This document shows positions 44,745-54,071 of a stretch of 62,660 bases of DNA, piece after piece. How positions within the stretch are numbered: the first letter of the stretch is position 1; each line of letters begins with the position of its first letter. This DNA comes from Gilliamella sp. Choc4-2. GTDB taxonomy: Bacteria > Pseudomonadota > Gammaproteobacteria > Enterobacterales > Orbaceae. Below the pieces are notes generated by a model. That model ran no database searches. It was not told where the DNA came from and saw only the letters and a list, made by a program, of their open reading frames with translations. Where the stretch lies: NCBI RefSeq assembly GCF_001690355.1, contig NZ_LZHG01000041.1:1-62660 (forward strand), written 5' to 3'. The translations under genes and the position numbers were made by a program.

Positions 44745-45413
44745 TTAAATCCATCTGCGCTCAGCAAAAGAGACATATTCGCCTTTGCCGATAACAATAT
44801 GGTCTATAACTCGAATATCAACTAATCTGCAAACCTCTTCTATTTTTTGAGTAAGATGACGATCTGCTTGACTCGGTTCTGCCATGCCTGAAGGGTGATT
44901 ATGCGCTAAGATTAATGCAGCTGCATTATGTTGTAGTGCTCGTCTGACAATTTCACGAGGGTGGACTTCTACACAATTATAGGTACCAACAAACATCTCT
45001 TCAGATGAAATAACATGATGTTGATTATCTAAAAAAATCACCATAAAAATTTCACGATCTTTATTGGCTAAACGGCTAGCTAAATAGTGATGAGTTACTG
45101 ATGGTGAAGAAAGTAAATTTTCGTGCGCCATTTTCACCTTTAAATAACGCGATGAAAGTTCAACAACTGCTTTTAATTGCGTATACTTAGCGGTACCTAA
45201 GCCATTTTTTTGGCAAAAATCTTGGTGACTTGCATTAATTAAATTATACAAGGAACCAAAATCATTTAATAAACTTTGTGACAACGCTAAAACAGGCAAA
45301 TTACGGGTACCTGTTCGTAAAAATAGCGCCAATAGTTCAGCATCACTTAATGCTTCAACACCAAATTTTAATAGTTTTTCACGAGGCATTAATTGAGGAT
45401 ATTCTAAGGACAT
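44745..45413 (-). CDS. radC: RadC/YicR-like JAB-domain protein
   Basis: A 222-residue protein. An N-terminal helix-hairpin-helix-like region (about 1-75, with LSDAELLALFLRTGT) is followed by a JAMM/MPN domain carrying the metal motif HNHPSG-x-AEPSQAD. Despite the historical name, a role in DNA repair is not established; a metal-dependent hydrolase or DNA-processing role is possible. Complete and of normal length, with no sign of being in a mobile element. Confidence 0.93.
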   Translation of the reverse strand: MSLEYPQLMPREKLLKFGVEALSDAELLALFLRTGTRNLPVLALSQSLLNDFGSLYNLINASHQDFCQKNGLGTAKYTQLKAVVELSSRYLKVKMAHENLLSSPSVTHHYLASRLANKDREIFMVIFLDNQHHVISSEEMFVGTYNCVEVHPREIVRRALQHNAAALILAHNHPSGMAEPSQADRHLTQKIEEVCRLVDIRVIDHIVIGKGEYVSFAERRWI

Positions 45414-45540
45414 TGTACTTTTATTTAGTGATTAAAAGTAAATTATGACTGAATGATTGATTCAATAACCCCAAAAAAGGAAATATTCCGAGCAATTTCA
45501 CAAAAAAATAAACCTTTTTTCACAATTTTGCAAAAAAAGA

Positions 45541-45561
45541 AAAAGCGCTATAAAGCGCTTT
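45541..45561 (-). terminator. slyD terminator
   Basis: An 8-bp perfect stem (AAAGCGCT / AGCGCTTT) with loop ATAA lies 23 nt downstream of the slyD stop on the minus strand. It is followed there by TTTTTCTTTTTTTG, a canonical Rho-independent terminator. Confidence 0.88.
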
Positions 45562-45583
45562 AAAATATCAATTTGCGATAAAA

Positions 45584-46150
45584 CTAGTGACAGCCACATC
45601 CGCCATGACCACCGCCACAACAACCATGATTTTCATCATCTTGTTCATGATCATGACCACCACAACCGCAACCACCATGATCGTGTCCATGAGCACCATG
45701 AATATGACCGTGTGCGATTTCTTCTTCTGTTGCTTCACGAATCGCTAATACTTCAATATTAAATTTTAGATCTTGCCCTGCTAGCATATGATTACCATCA
45801 ATGGTGATAGTATCGCCATCAATAGCCGTGATCTCAACTGGTAAAGAGCCCTGATCGGTATCGGCAAAAAAACGCATTCCCACTTCGAGTTGATCAACGC
45901 CTACAAACACATCACGAGGAACATTTTGTACAAGAGCATCATTAAAATCTCCGTAAGCATTAATTAGTTCAACGTCAAATTTATCACCAACTTGATGCCC
46001 TTCCAAAGCATTTTCTAGATCTTGTAATAAGTTACCCGCACCTTGCAAATACTCAAGTGGTGCAGTAGCTGTAGCTTCATCAACTAACACACCATCTTTA
46101 GTGCGCACTTGGTATGCCAAACTGACTACTTTATTTTTTGCTATTTTCAT
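45584..46150 (-). CDS. slyD: FKBP-type peptidyl-prolyl isomerase and metallochaperone SlyD
   Basis: A 188-residue protein. The FKBP domain with insert-in-flap is at about 1-145 (VVSLAYQVRTKDGVLVDE, PLEYLQGAGNLL). The last 40 residues are a metal-binding tail made almost wholly of His, Cys, Gly and Asp. It combines prolyl isomerisation and chaperone activity with nickel delivery to hydrogenase in E. coli. Monocistronic with its own terminator. Confidence 0.97.
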   Translation of the reverse strand: MKIAKNKVVSLAYQVRTKDGVLVDEATATAPLEYLQGAGNLLQDLENALEGHQVGDKFDVELINAYGDFNDALVQNVPRDVFVGVDQLEVGMRFFADTDQGSLPVEITAIDGDTITIDGNHMLAGQDLKFNIEVLAIREATEEEIAHGHIHGAHGHDHGGCGCGGHDHEQDDENHGCCGGGHGGCGCH

Positions 46151-46297
46151 TTTTTCTCCAACAGACTTGTATTGAGCAAATTACTTTAGATTTTAGCGGA
46201 AAAAAGAAGTTATGTATTCTAAATTTTCTATTTTGTTCAAAACTAATAAAAGAATAACATAACGCAATAAAATAATAATTTGTTATTAACTACCATT

Positions 46298-46335
46298 AAA
46301 AAAGGCATCAAGATAATCGTTGATGCCCTTTTTTA
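46298..46335. terminator. fabI terminator
   Basis: An 8-bp stem (GGCATCAA / TTGATGCC, 46304-46311 and 46320-46327) is flanked by six or more A on one side and T on the other. It works on the minus strand for fabI, 17 nt after its stop. Confidence 0.88.
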
Positions 46336-46351
46336 GTGTTAAAAATCAATC

Positions 46352-47140
46352 TTATTTAAGTTCTAACTCATTCATTGCAGCAATGCTAAATCCACCATCG
46401 ACATGAATCACTTCTCCAGTAATACCAGACGAAAGGTTTGAACATAAGAATGCTGCTGAATTCCCCACATCTTCTATTGTTACCGTACGACGGATTGGGG
46501 TTACTGATTCACAGTGAGATAGCATCTTTTTAAAATCTTTAATACCAGATGCTGCAAGTGTACGAATTGGACCTGCAGAAATCGCATTAACACGAATACC
46601 TTCTGGTCCCATTGCATTTGCCATATAGCGAACATTAGCTTCTAAAGATGCTTTAGCAAGCCCCATAACATTATAATTAGGAATTGCACGTTCAGCACCA
46701 AGGTAAGATAGGGTAACTAATGCTGAATTCGGATTTAACATTGAACGACAAGCTTTAGCCATAGCAACAAAACTATAAGAGCTGATATCATGAGCAATAG
46801 CGAACCCTTCACGTGTAACAGCATTAACATAATCGCCATCTAATTGATCACCAGGGGCAAAGGCAATAGCGTGGACAAAGCCATCGAATTTATCCCATGT
46901 ATTTGCTAGCTCAGTAAATAAGTTAGTTATGCTTTCATCATGTGCGACATCACAAGGTAGAATGATTTTAGAACCAAAATCAGCAGCAAATTCTTCAACG
47001 CGTGCTTTTAATTTATCATTTTGGTAAGTGAAGGCTAATTCAGCACCTTCACGATGCATTGCTTGTGCAATACCGTAAGCAATAGAACGGTTACTTGCAA
47101 CACCGGTAACGAGTATGCGTTTACCTGTTAAAAATCCCAT
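46352..47140 (-). CDS. fabI: Enoyl-ACP reductase (NADH) FabI
   Basis: A 262-residue short-chain dehydrogenase-type enzyme ([19 protein letters not shown]). The NAD site, the catalytic Tyr/Lys region ([21 protein letters not shown]) and the C-terminal [17 protein letters not shown] are typical. It performs the last reduction of fatty-acid elongation and is the target of triclosan-type inhibitors. The ATG at 47140 follows AGAGGAAAAATTT; an in-frame ATG at 47215 would add 25 residues with no counterpart. Confidence 0.97.
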   Translation of the reverse strand: MGFLTGKRILVTGVASNRSIAYGIAQAMHREGAELAFTYQNDKLKARVEEFAADFGSKIILPCDVAHDESITNLFTELANTWDKFDGFVHAIAFAPGDQLDGDYVNAVTREGFAIAHDISSYSFVAMAKACRSMLNPNSALVTLSYLGAERAIPNYNVMGLAKASLEANVRYMANAMGPEGIRVNAISAGPIRTLAASGIKDFKKMLSHCESVTPIRRTVTIEDVGNSAAFLCSNLSSGITGEVIHVDGGFSIAAMNELELK

Positions 47141-47328
47141 AAATTTTTCCTCTATTATTTTACTATATAGTTTAGGATGACGATGATTATATGTTGATAA
47201 GGTCAACTTCGCCACTATAAATTTATTTTTCTTGGTTTTGTATTAGTCTTATCAATAATATATTGTTTACATCATCAATAATTGACTATAATAGTCAACT
47301 ATTAGTTTACTAAAATAGTGATAATAAA

Positions 47329-48189
47329 TTGAAAAACTTAATTTGTTATAAAACATTACCTATTTGGGATACCAAATCATTACCTCAATCGTTTCGCGAA
47401 AAACATAATACTCAAGCTGGTACATGGGCAAAGCTTCAGATCATAAAAGGGAGTATGGATTTTAAAATACTAACAAATCAAGGAGAATTAAAGTCTCAAC
47501 ATCATTATGATGTTGTCCACCAGCCACCATTTATTCCACCTCAGCAATGGCATTTTATTGATAAAGTATCGGATGATTTACAATGCCAACTGTCATTTTA
47601 TTGTTTGGCAGAAGACTATACCCATAAAAAATACCAAATGACTAAAACTCATTCTGATGTACTAGCTACAGCCAGAATAATTCCTGCTGGTAAGGTTTTA
47701 GATTTCGGCTGTGGTTCAGGGCGTAATTCACTTTATTTGCAGCTATTAGGATTTGATGTGGATGCAGTAGATAAATCTGAACCGAGCATTAAAAACTTAC
47801 AACAAGTGATTAATGAAGAAAAGCTAGAACATATTAAAGCTACAGTTTACGACATCAACCAAGCTAATTGGCAAGGTTCATATGACCTTATTATTTCAAC
47901 GGTAGTGATGATGTTCTTACAGCCTGAAAAAGTTCCTGCTGTGCTTAATAATATGCAGACAATCACAAAATCGGGTGGTTATAATCTGATTGTAAGTGCC
48001 ATGTCTACGAAAGACTACCCATGTTCTGTTGGATTTCCATTTACATTTAAAGAAAATGAACTCCATAGCTACTATCAAGATTGGGAAATCATAAAATACA
48101 ATGAAGATATCGGTGAATTACATAAAACAGATATAAATGGTAATCGAATTAAATTAAGATTTGCCACGTTATTGGCAAAAAAGCCATAG
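47329..48189 (+). CDS. tehB: TehB-type SAM-dependent methyltransferase with N-terminal DUF1971-like domain
   Basis: A 286-residue protein: an N-terminal cupin-like domain (about 1-95, DUF1971/TehB-N type) and a C-terminal methyltransferase with the SAM motif VLDFGCGSGRNSLYL (about residue 123). This two-domain form resembles Haemophilus TehB rather than the shorter E. coli protein. The family gives tellurite resistance and detoxifies tellurium or selenium oxyanions. The start is a TTG (KNLICYKTLPIWD follows). It was chosen because the first ATG, at residue 43, would delete half of the N-terminal domain. Confidence 0.9.
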   Translation: MKNLICYKTLPIWDTKSLPQSFREKHNTQAGTWAKLQIIKGSMDFKILTNQGELKSQHHYDVVHQPPFIPPQQWHFIDKVSDDLQCQLSFYCLAEDYTHKKYQMTKTHSDVLATARIIPAGKVLDFGCGSGRNSLYLQLLGFDVDAVDKSEPSIKNLQQVINEEKLEHIKATVYDINQANWQGSYDLIISTVVMMFLQPEKVPAVLNNMQTITKSGGYNLIVSAMSTKDYPCSVGFPFTFKENELHSYYQDWEIIKYNEDIGELHKTDINGNRIKLRFATLLAKKP

Positions 48190-48241
48190 TATTACAAGAA
48201 TAAATATCCTGTAATATTTAGGCTTTATTGTCTAATATGCG

Positions 48242-49195
48242 CTAAAGTTTTTCGCCAATATTAAACCAAGATTGGCGAGAGTTTAATAAATCTTGGGGTA
48301 ACATTGGTTTTTTGCCTGCAGGTTGGAGTTTTGTCATATTTAATGCATCTTTACTTGTTGCTATGCAAATCCCATTTTTATCGGCTTGTAAAATAGTACC
48401 AGCTGGTTTATTGTGTGATATTTTTACCACTTCGGCTTGCCATACTTTTATTGATTCGTTATTAACTTCAAAATAACTTACTGGCCATGGATTAAAAGCA
48501 CGAACACAACGTTCAAGTTGCTCGGCAGGTAAATTCCAATCAAGTTTGGCTTCTTGCTTAGAGAGCTTTTGAGCATAGGTGGCTTTTGCTTCATCTTGCT
48601 TTTCTGGTTGAATTTTTCCTTCACTGATTAACGTTAATGTATTGAGTAAGCCTTGTGATCCTAATTTTGCTAATTTGTCATACAATGAAGCGCTTGTATC
48701 ATTTGGTTCAATTGGGCAAGCAAGTTTATATAGCATATCGCCTGTATCAAGCCCTGCATCCATTTGCATAATAGTAATTCCTGTTTCTTGATCCCCAGCC
48801 CAGCAAGCACGTTGAATTGGTGCTGCACCACGCCAACGAGGTAGTAATGAACCATGCACATTTAAACACCCTAGTTTTGGCATATCAAGCAGAGCTTGAG
48901 GCAAAATAAGCCCATAAGCAACAACAATCATAATATCAGCATTAAGTTTATCGATGGTTCTTTGAATTTCTTCGGATCTAAGTGTTGTCGGTTGATAAAT
49001 CGGCAGATTATTTTCAATAGCTAATTGCTTAACGGGACTTGCGGTTAATTTATTACCGCGACCTGCAGGGCGATCGGGCTGAGTAAAAACAGCAATTACA
49101 TTGTGGTGTGAATTTATCAATGCTTTTAAATGGGTAGCTGCAAAATCAGGTGTTCCTGCAAAGATAACCTTTAATGGTTTAGTCAGATGTGGCAT
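48242..49195 (-). CDS. fmt: Methionyl-tRNA formyltransferase Fmt
   Basis: A 317-residue enzyme. The active-site segment [17 protein letters not shown] and the N-terminal [12 protein letters not shown] are clear. The C-terminal OB-like domain binds initiator tRNA. It formylates Met-tRNA(fMet) using 10-formyl-tetrahydrofolate. Peptide deformylase (def), normally directly upstream, is absent; the 561-nt gap at that place holds no complete gene. Confidence 0.97.
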   Translation of the reverse strand: MPHLTKPLKVIFAGTPDFAATHLKALINSHHNVIAVFTQPDRPAGRGNKLTASPVKQLAIENNLPIYQPTTLRSEEIQRTIDKLNADIMIVVAYGLILPQALLDMPKLGCLNVHGSLLPRWRGAAPIQRACWAGDQETGITIMQMDAGLDTGDMLYKLACPIEPNDTSASLYDKLAKLGSQGLLNTLTLISEGKIQPEKQDEAKATYAQKLSKQEAKLDWNLPAEQLERCVRAFNPWPVSYFEVNNESIKVWQAEVVKISHNKPAGTILQADKNGICIATSKDALNMTKLQPAGKKPMLPQDLLNSRQSWFNIGEKL

Positions 49196-49756
49196 AAAAT
49201 TTTATCCATAATCAAAAGAATCATGGTTATTATAACTAAAATTCTATTAGGAATCTTTAAATCGTAAGCATTATAGTTTGTTATCAGTGCCTCTATAAAA
49301 TATTGAACTGAAAATAGAGAAATTAAAAACGCAAATTACCTTTAATCATACATTCTTTGCAGACTTAGGGGATTTGTTGCTGCAATTTCATACCGTATTG
49401 GTAATGGATGCAAAATTAATTACTGCTCAAAATAGGTTATCTTTGTATTATCATACTATCATTGCTGATGAATGTATTATCGCTGATCTTACCAGATTCG
49501 ATTTGTCGAATTACTCTTCGGCACAAAATTTAAGCTATTAAACTCACAAATGTTACTAAGCTGATTAACACGGCTTAGTAACAATAAGTGCCGTAATTGT
49601 TTGTATAAATTCACTGATAATTAATCTTTTCAATTTTTAGCAAGTATAAATTTTGCTATCTATTATTATTGATTAATAGACTGATTTTATAAATGTAATT
49701 ATCTTATTAACACGTTTTATTATTAACAATAAAATAAACCTTTGCCTTAATACACC
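49196..49756. other. Gap upstream of fmt with a possible gene remnant and a hairpin
   Basis: This 561-nt stretch holds no convincing complete gene. On the plus strand a frame is open for 80 codons (49299-49541) but has no ATG, GTG or ribosome binding site at its beginning. Its translation includes VMDAKLITAQNRLSLYYHTI and looks protein-like. A perfect 11-bp inverted repeat (49551-49561 / 49573-49583) follows 10 nt later. No family is recognised. Confidence 0.4.
49551..49583. terminator. Strong inverted repeat in the fmt upstream gap
   Basis: TGTTACTAAGC and GCTTAGTAACA form a perfect 11-bp stem with an 11-nt loop. No T run follows on the plus strand (ATAAGTGCC). It could be a residual terminator of a lost gene or an unrelated RNA structure. 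Confidence 0.4.
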
Positions 49757-51625
49757 TTAAAATGGAAAAAATATTGGTACTAAAGCAATGTCTACAGCCA
49801 TTACTAAAAATGTTAATGGCACACCAACTTTTACAAAGTCACTAAAACTATAACCACCAGGTGCAACCACCATGGTTTTTATTGGTGATGATACAGGTGT
49901 AATAAATGAGGCGGACGTAGCAATAGCTACTGTCATGGCAAAAGGATACGGTGAATAGCCAAATTTTACAGCTAAATCAATAGCGATTGGAGCAATTAAA
50001 ATTGCGGTTGCTGTATTTGAAATAAATAACCCAACAGTTGAACATAATAAAAAAATAAATGTCAGCACCATATAAGGTCCAAAGGAATGTAAATGGATCT
50101 CTAACCAAGCAGATATTAATGAGATTCCCCCTGTTTTATTTAATGCCACCGCAAATGGCATCATACCAATAATTAAAATTAAAGTAGGCCAATGTATTGA
50201 CTTATAAGCATTAGTCATATCAATACAGCGCGTTGCCCCCATTAATAAACAGGCGATTAGTGCTGCAACCACATTCGGTACAATACCTGTTACCATTAAA
50301 ATAATCATAATAGCCAGATTAATTAACGCTGCAGGCGCTTGTGCACTTGCGGGTGCAACATCGTCGATATCCGAAGGATAGTCCAATACCACAAAATCAC
50401 TGGTACGAGTTTGTAATTTTTGAATTGATCCCCAATCACCACACACTAATAAAGTATCGCTCATTTCTAAACGCTCTTGGAATAAGTTACTTGTCTCAAC
50501 AGGCGCATGATTACGCCATATTCCAATGACAGTTAAGAAATACTTTCCTCTAAAATCAATTTCGTTGAGTGTTTTGCCGCAGAGTGTTGATTCGGGTAGT
50601 AGGGCGACTTCGGCCATGCCGACTTGTTTTACTTGTTCTGAAAAATACTCACCACGCAGTATTTTGGGCTCTAGGTTATTGATGGTTAAAAAAGTACGGT
50701 AATCAGCTTCCGAATGTGACATATCTAATAATAAAATATCATTCTCACGAAATTCAGTTGAACCATTAACTGGTATCAAAACCTTATGGAATTTACGCCA
50801 ACGTTCAATACCTATTACATTTACACCATGTTCACTGCGTAAATGCAAACTATCGATTGTACGTCCTACAAAAGGTGAACCAGCTAATATTTGTGCTCGA
50901 TGTGCACGACCAATTAATTTATAATCTCGAATTAAATCGGTGATTTTTCGTCTTTGTGGTTGGGTATTTGTTGGCATAACTTGATCTGCAGTAAGCAGCC
51001 AATTACGTGTAAATATACAATAAAAAACGCCTACAACTAAAACACCTAAGCCAATTGGTGTAATAGAGAAAAAACCAAATTCTGTTAAATTCGCACGACT
51101 AAGTTCACTATTAACAACTAGATTTGGTGCAGTGGCAACTAAAGTCATCATACCGCTGATTAATGCAGCGATACAAAGTGGCATCATTAATTTTTTTACA
51201 TGAATACCGGTATGATTAGAAATACTAATAGCGACAGGAATAAAAATTGCAACAACGCCAGTCGAACTCATTATTGATCCAAGCAAAGCAACGCCTAACA
51301 TAATACAAATAACAATTCGAATATCATTTTTGCCGGCTACTTTTAATATATATTCACTCATTTTATATGAAACACCCGTTCTAACTAGGCTTTCACCAAT
51401 AACAAATAACAAAGCAATTAAAATGATATTAGGATCGCTAAATCCTGATAATGCTTCGGCAGGTGTTAACACGCCAGTTATGATGATAACAGTAATTGTA
51501 AGTAATGAAATAATATCCATTCTTAATTTACTGAATGAAAACATAAAAATGGCTATTAATAACAATAAGCAAACAGTAATTAAGCGATAATATTCAATAA
51601 AATAATTGGGTAAAAGTGCAGTCAT
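49757..51625 (-). CDS. SLC13/DASS-family permease with TrkA-C domains, YfbS-like
   Basis: A 622-residue (or 635 from an in-frame GTG at 51664) inner-membrane transporter. Two blocks of about five to six hydrophobic helices flank two cytoplasmic TrkA-C domains (about residues 230-430, with AHRAQILAGSPFVGRTI and VALLPESTLCGKTLNEI). The conserved family segments SSTGVVAIFIPV, SNTATAILIAPIA and TPVSSPIKTMV are present. It is colinear with E. coli YfbS. Substrate unknown: relatives carry dicarboxylates, sulfate or other anions. The ATG at 51625 was chosen because homology starts shortly after it. Neither start has a strong ribosome binding site. Confidence 0.9.
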   Translation of the reverse strand: MTALLPNYFIEYYRLITVCLLLLIAIFMFSFSKLRMDIISLLTITVIIITGVLTPAEALSGFSDPNIILIALLFVIGESLVRTGVSYKMSEYILKVAGKNDIRIVICIMLGVALLGSIMSSTGVVAIFIPVAISISNHTGIHVKKLMMPLCIAALISGMMTLVATAPNLVVNSELSRANLTEFGFFSITPIGLGVLVVGVFYCIFTRNWLLTADQVMPTNTQPQRRKITDLIRDYKLIGRAHRAQILAGSPFVGRTIDSLHLRSEHGVNVIGIERWRKFHKVLIPVNGSTEFRENDILLLDMSHSEADYRTFLTINNLEPKILRGEYFSEQVKQVGMAEVALLPESTLCGKTLNEIDFRGKYFLTVIGIWRNHAPVETSNLFQERLEMSDTLLVCGDWGSIQKLQTRTSDFVVLDYPSDIDDVAPASAQAPAALINLAIMIILMVTGIVPNVVAALIACLLMGATRCIDMTNAYKSIHWPTLILIIGMMPFAVALNKTGGISLISAWLEIHLHSFGPYMVLTFIFLLCSTVGLFISNTATAILIAPIAIDLAVKFGYSPYPFAMTVAIATSASFITPVSSPIKTMVVAPGGYSFSDFVKVGVPLTFLVMAVDIALVPIFFPF

Positions 51626-51883
51626 TGATATCAATAAATCATGCCAATATGACAAATTTTTCACAAAAGCAGCTCTATGAGATTGTTTGGATTTTGTTCA
51701 TAATAGCTTGGTTTATTAGAATAGGGAATAGTCTTCATAAAAGTTTATTTTGGGAAAACCCTTACTATACTTATATTTTTAACATTTCCTGCTGTTTTTT
51801 TATAATCTATTCGCTTTATTAAAAGTTAAGTGTAATTTAACCAATATAAATATTCGATAAATTAATTATAGTCAGGAGGCAAT

Positions 51884-53605
51884 ATGTTATCAAAAAAATC
51901 TGTTGCACAAATTATAGTTGATGTTTTGACTGAAGCAGGTGTTAAACATTGTTATGGTATAGTCGGCGATACATTAAATCATATTACTTCAGCAATTAAA
52001 AAAAGTGATATTCAATGGATTCATGTTCGTCATGAAGAAGTCGGGGCTTTTGCAGCAGGAGCAGAGGCGTATTTGACTAATCAAATAACGGCATGTGCTG
52101 GTTCTTGCGGACCAGGTAGTTTACATTTTATTAATGGTATCTATGAAGCACAGCGTAATAAATCTCCGGTTATTTTGTTAGCAAGCCAACTTGTGACCTC
52201 GCAACAAGGGACAGATTTTCCACAAGAAGTGGATTTTGAATCGATCTATAAAAATTGTTCGGTATTTTGCCGCCAAATTAATGACCCAACTCAGGCAAGG
52301 CAAATTACCACTGCCGCAATTCAAGCAGCGATTAATCAACGTGGTGTAGCGGTGTTAGTGATTCCTTATAATATTAGTTTAGAAAAGGTTGAGGATAACA
52401 GCGGTTATAGAATTTATCATCCTAAACCAATTATACGTCCATCAGATCAAGAGTTAATGGAAATTGCCGATATCTTAAATAAAAACACAAAAATAGCTAT
52501 TTTTGCCGGACAAGGCGTGCATGATGCCCATAATGAACTTATAGCGCTTGCCGAAAAATTAAAATCGCCTATTGTGCATACCTCTCGTGGGAAAGATTTT
52601 GTGGAATATGACAACCCTTATAATGTCGGTATGACAGGGATATTTGGCGTAGAATCTGGCAATATGGCGATAAAAAAGTGTGATGTACTTTTAATGTTAG
52701 GTGTCGATTTTGCATGGTCACAATTTTATCCCAATAACGCTACAATTATCCAAATTGATATTGACGCAACGCACCTTGGACGACGCCATCCAGTTAATAT
52801 TGGTGTTGTCGGTAGTAGCAAGTCGACTTTAGCTGCATTATTTCCATTAATTAAGGAAAAAAATGATACAAAATTTTTAGAAACATGCCTGTCATTATAT
52901 GACAATGCCATGAATAAATTGAATAGAAAAGCGATGCCTTCAAAGTCTACTATTCATCCCCAATATTTAACTGAACTTGTAGATAAATACGCAACGAATG
53001 ATGCAGTCCTTTGTGCCGATGTCGGATCTGCTATGGTTTGGGCTTGTCGCCATTTCAAAACCAACGGAAAAAGGCGAACAGTCATTAGTTTAAAACACGG
53101 AACCATGGCAAATGCGATGCCACAGGCCTTAGGCGTACAAAAGGCTTTTCCTGAACGACAAGTGATTACTTTATCAGGTGATGGTGGTATTAGCATGTTG
53201 TTAGGGGATTTATTAACCACAATTCAAGAAAAATTACCAATAAAAATCATTGTGCTAAATAATGGTTCACTTAATTTTGTTGAATTAGAACAAAAAGTCG
53301 AAGGGATTGTAGATCATTATACTCATTTACAAAATCCTAACTTTGCTAAAGTAGCAGAATCGATGGGCTTATTTGCAATTAGTGTTGATGATTCAGACTT
53401 GCTTGAAGCTGCTATGCAATCATTTCTAGCTCACCCTGGTCCTGCATTATTGGATGTAAAAACCAGTGCTAATGAACTTGTTATGCCACCTGAAATTCAA
53501 AGATCACAAGTTATGGGCATGGCACTTTATAGTGTTAAAGCTTCATTAACAGGCAAAATGGGGGACGTTGTTAATTTATTAATTGATAATTTTGTTAAAA
53601 AATAA
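51884..53605 (+). CDS. poxB: Pyruvate:ubiquinone oxidoreductase PoxB
   Basis: A 573-residue thiamine-diphosphate enzyme colinear with E. coli PoxB. The catalytic glutamate lies in HVRHEEVGAFAAG, and the TPP motif GDGG...NN reads SGDGGISMLLGD to LNNGSLNF. The middle FAD-binding region has PIVHTSRGKDFVEYDNPYN. In E. coli PoxB oxidises pyruvate to acetate and CO2, passing electrons to ubiquinone after a C-terminal amphipathic helix binds the membrane; the tail here (VVNLLIDNFVKK) could do the same. A very strong ribosome binding site (AGGAGG) precedes the ATG. A substrate other than pyruvate cannot be excluded. Confidence 0.9.
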   Translation: MLSKKSVAQIIVDVLTEAGVKHCYGIVGDTLNHITSAIKKSDIQWIHVRHEEVGAFAAGAEAYLTNQITACAGSCGPGSLHFINGIYEAQRNKSPVILLASQLVTSQQGTDFPQEVDFESIYKNCSVFCRQINDPTQARQITTAAIQAAINQRGVAVLVIPYNISLEKVEDNSGYRIYHPKPIIRPSDQELMEIADILNKNTKIAIFAGQGVHDAHNELIALAEKLKSPIVHTSRGKDFVEYDNPYNVGMTGIFGVESGNMAIKKCDVLLMLGVDFAWSQFYPNNATIIQIDIDATHLGRRHPVNIGVVGSSKSTLAALFPLIKEKNDTKFLETCLSLYDNAMNKLNRKAMPSKSTIHPQYLTELVDKYATNDAVLCADVGSAMVWACRHFKTNGKRRTVISLKHGTMANAMPQALGVQKAFPERQVITLSGDGGISMLLGDLLTTIQEKLPIKIIVLNNGSLNFVELEQKVEGIVDHYTHLQNPNFAKVAESMGLFAISVDDSDLLEAAMQSFLAHPGPALLDVKTSANELVMPPEIQRSQVMGMALYSVKASLTGKMGDVVNLLIDNFVKK

Positions 53606-53613
53606 CCCTACAT

Positions 53614-53650
53614 ATATTCTGCTGTAGTAAACGGCAGAATATTGGATTTT
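53614..53650 (+). terminator. Probable poxB terminator
   Basis: ATATTCTGC (53614-53622) and GCAGAATAT (53634-53642) form a perfect 9-bp stem 8 nt after the poxB stop, followed by TGGATTTTG. The T run is short. Confidence 0.65.
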
Positions 53651-54071
53651 GAATTAATCGTCACTTTAATAATTAAGCGTATTGTATATATACAGATAAA
53701 CTCTAAACAGCATTAGTTAGAGTCATTTTAAAATAGCAACGATTTGATGCAGCAAGCTTTAAATTTTTCAGTGCAGTTAGGATTTGGGATATTTTTATCT
53801 TTTGCGAAATACAATTAATTTTGTGGTAACGTTTGAGCAAAGGGTATTGATGACCCCTTTTTACAATCCCTACGCAGGTGCCAGAAACAAAGTGGCGGAG
53901 TGGTGACAGACTCTTCCGCTTTTGTTCTGTTTTTAGGCATTGTTCGTGTTTGAAAGGCTAGCTTCTTTCGTTGTCAGCGCTTTGTATGGCACTTAATTAA
54001 GATACCGCCCATAACTGTGCCAGAATAAAACATACTATTAAAATACCGAATGTTAAAACCACATTTAATTT
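53651..54071. other. Region between poxB and the immunity array, with gene scraps
   Basis: No full gene is seen. Composition changes at about 53850 to a more GC-rich stretch that continues into the array. On the minus strand there are two short frames: a 41-codon one (53815-53940) and a 21-codon hydrophobic one (53997-54062) in the same frame as the last array gene, just after its stop. This looks like the eroded edge of the T6SS island. Confidence 0.45.
53815..53940 (-). CDS. Possible 41-residue peptide, unrecognised
   Basis: An ATG-started frame of 41 codons (MPKNRTKAEESVTTPPLC at its start, then FWHLRRDCKKGSSIP). It has two cysteines and is basic. No good ribosome binding site precedes the ATG. 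It is located 130 nt beyond the last array gene, on the same strand. It could be a degraded fragment or a small island gene. Not recognised. Confidence 0.25.
   Translation of the reverse strand: MPKNRTKAEESVTTPPLCFWHLRRDCKKGSSIPFAQTLPQN

Noticed and set aside
44745-45413. radC taken as a marker of a prophage or mobile island
   Set aside because: Some RadC-like genes are carried on islands, but this one is full length, between core genes slyX and slyD, with normal composition.
51884-53605. Acetolactate synthase instead of PoxB
   Set aside because: The protein follows E. coli PoxB through the middle and C-terminal domains, including the membrane-binding tail, and no small regulatory subunit gene follows.
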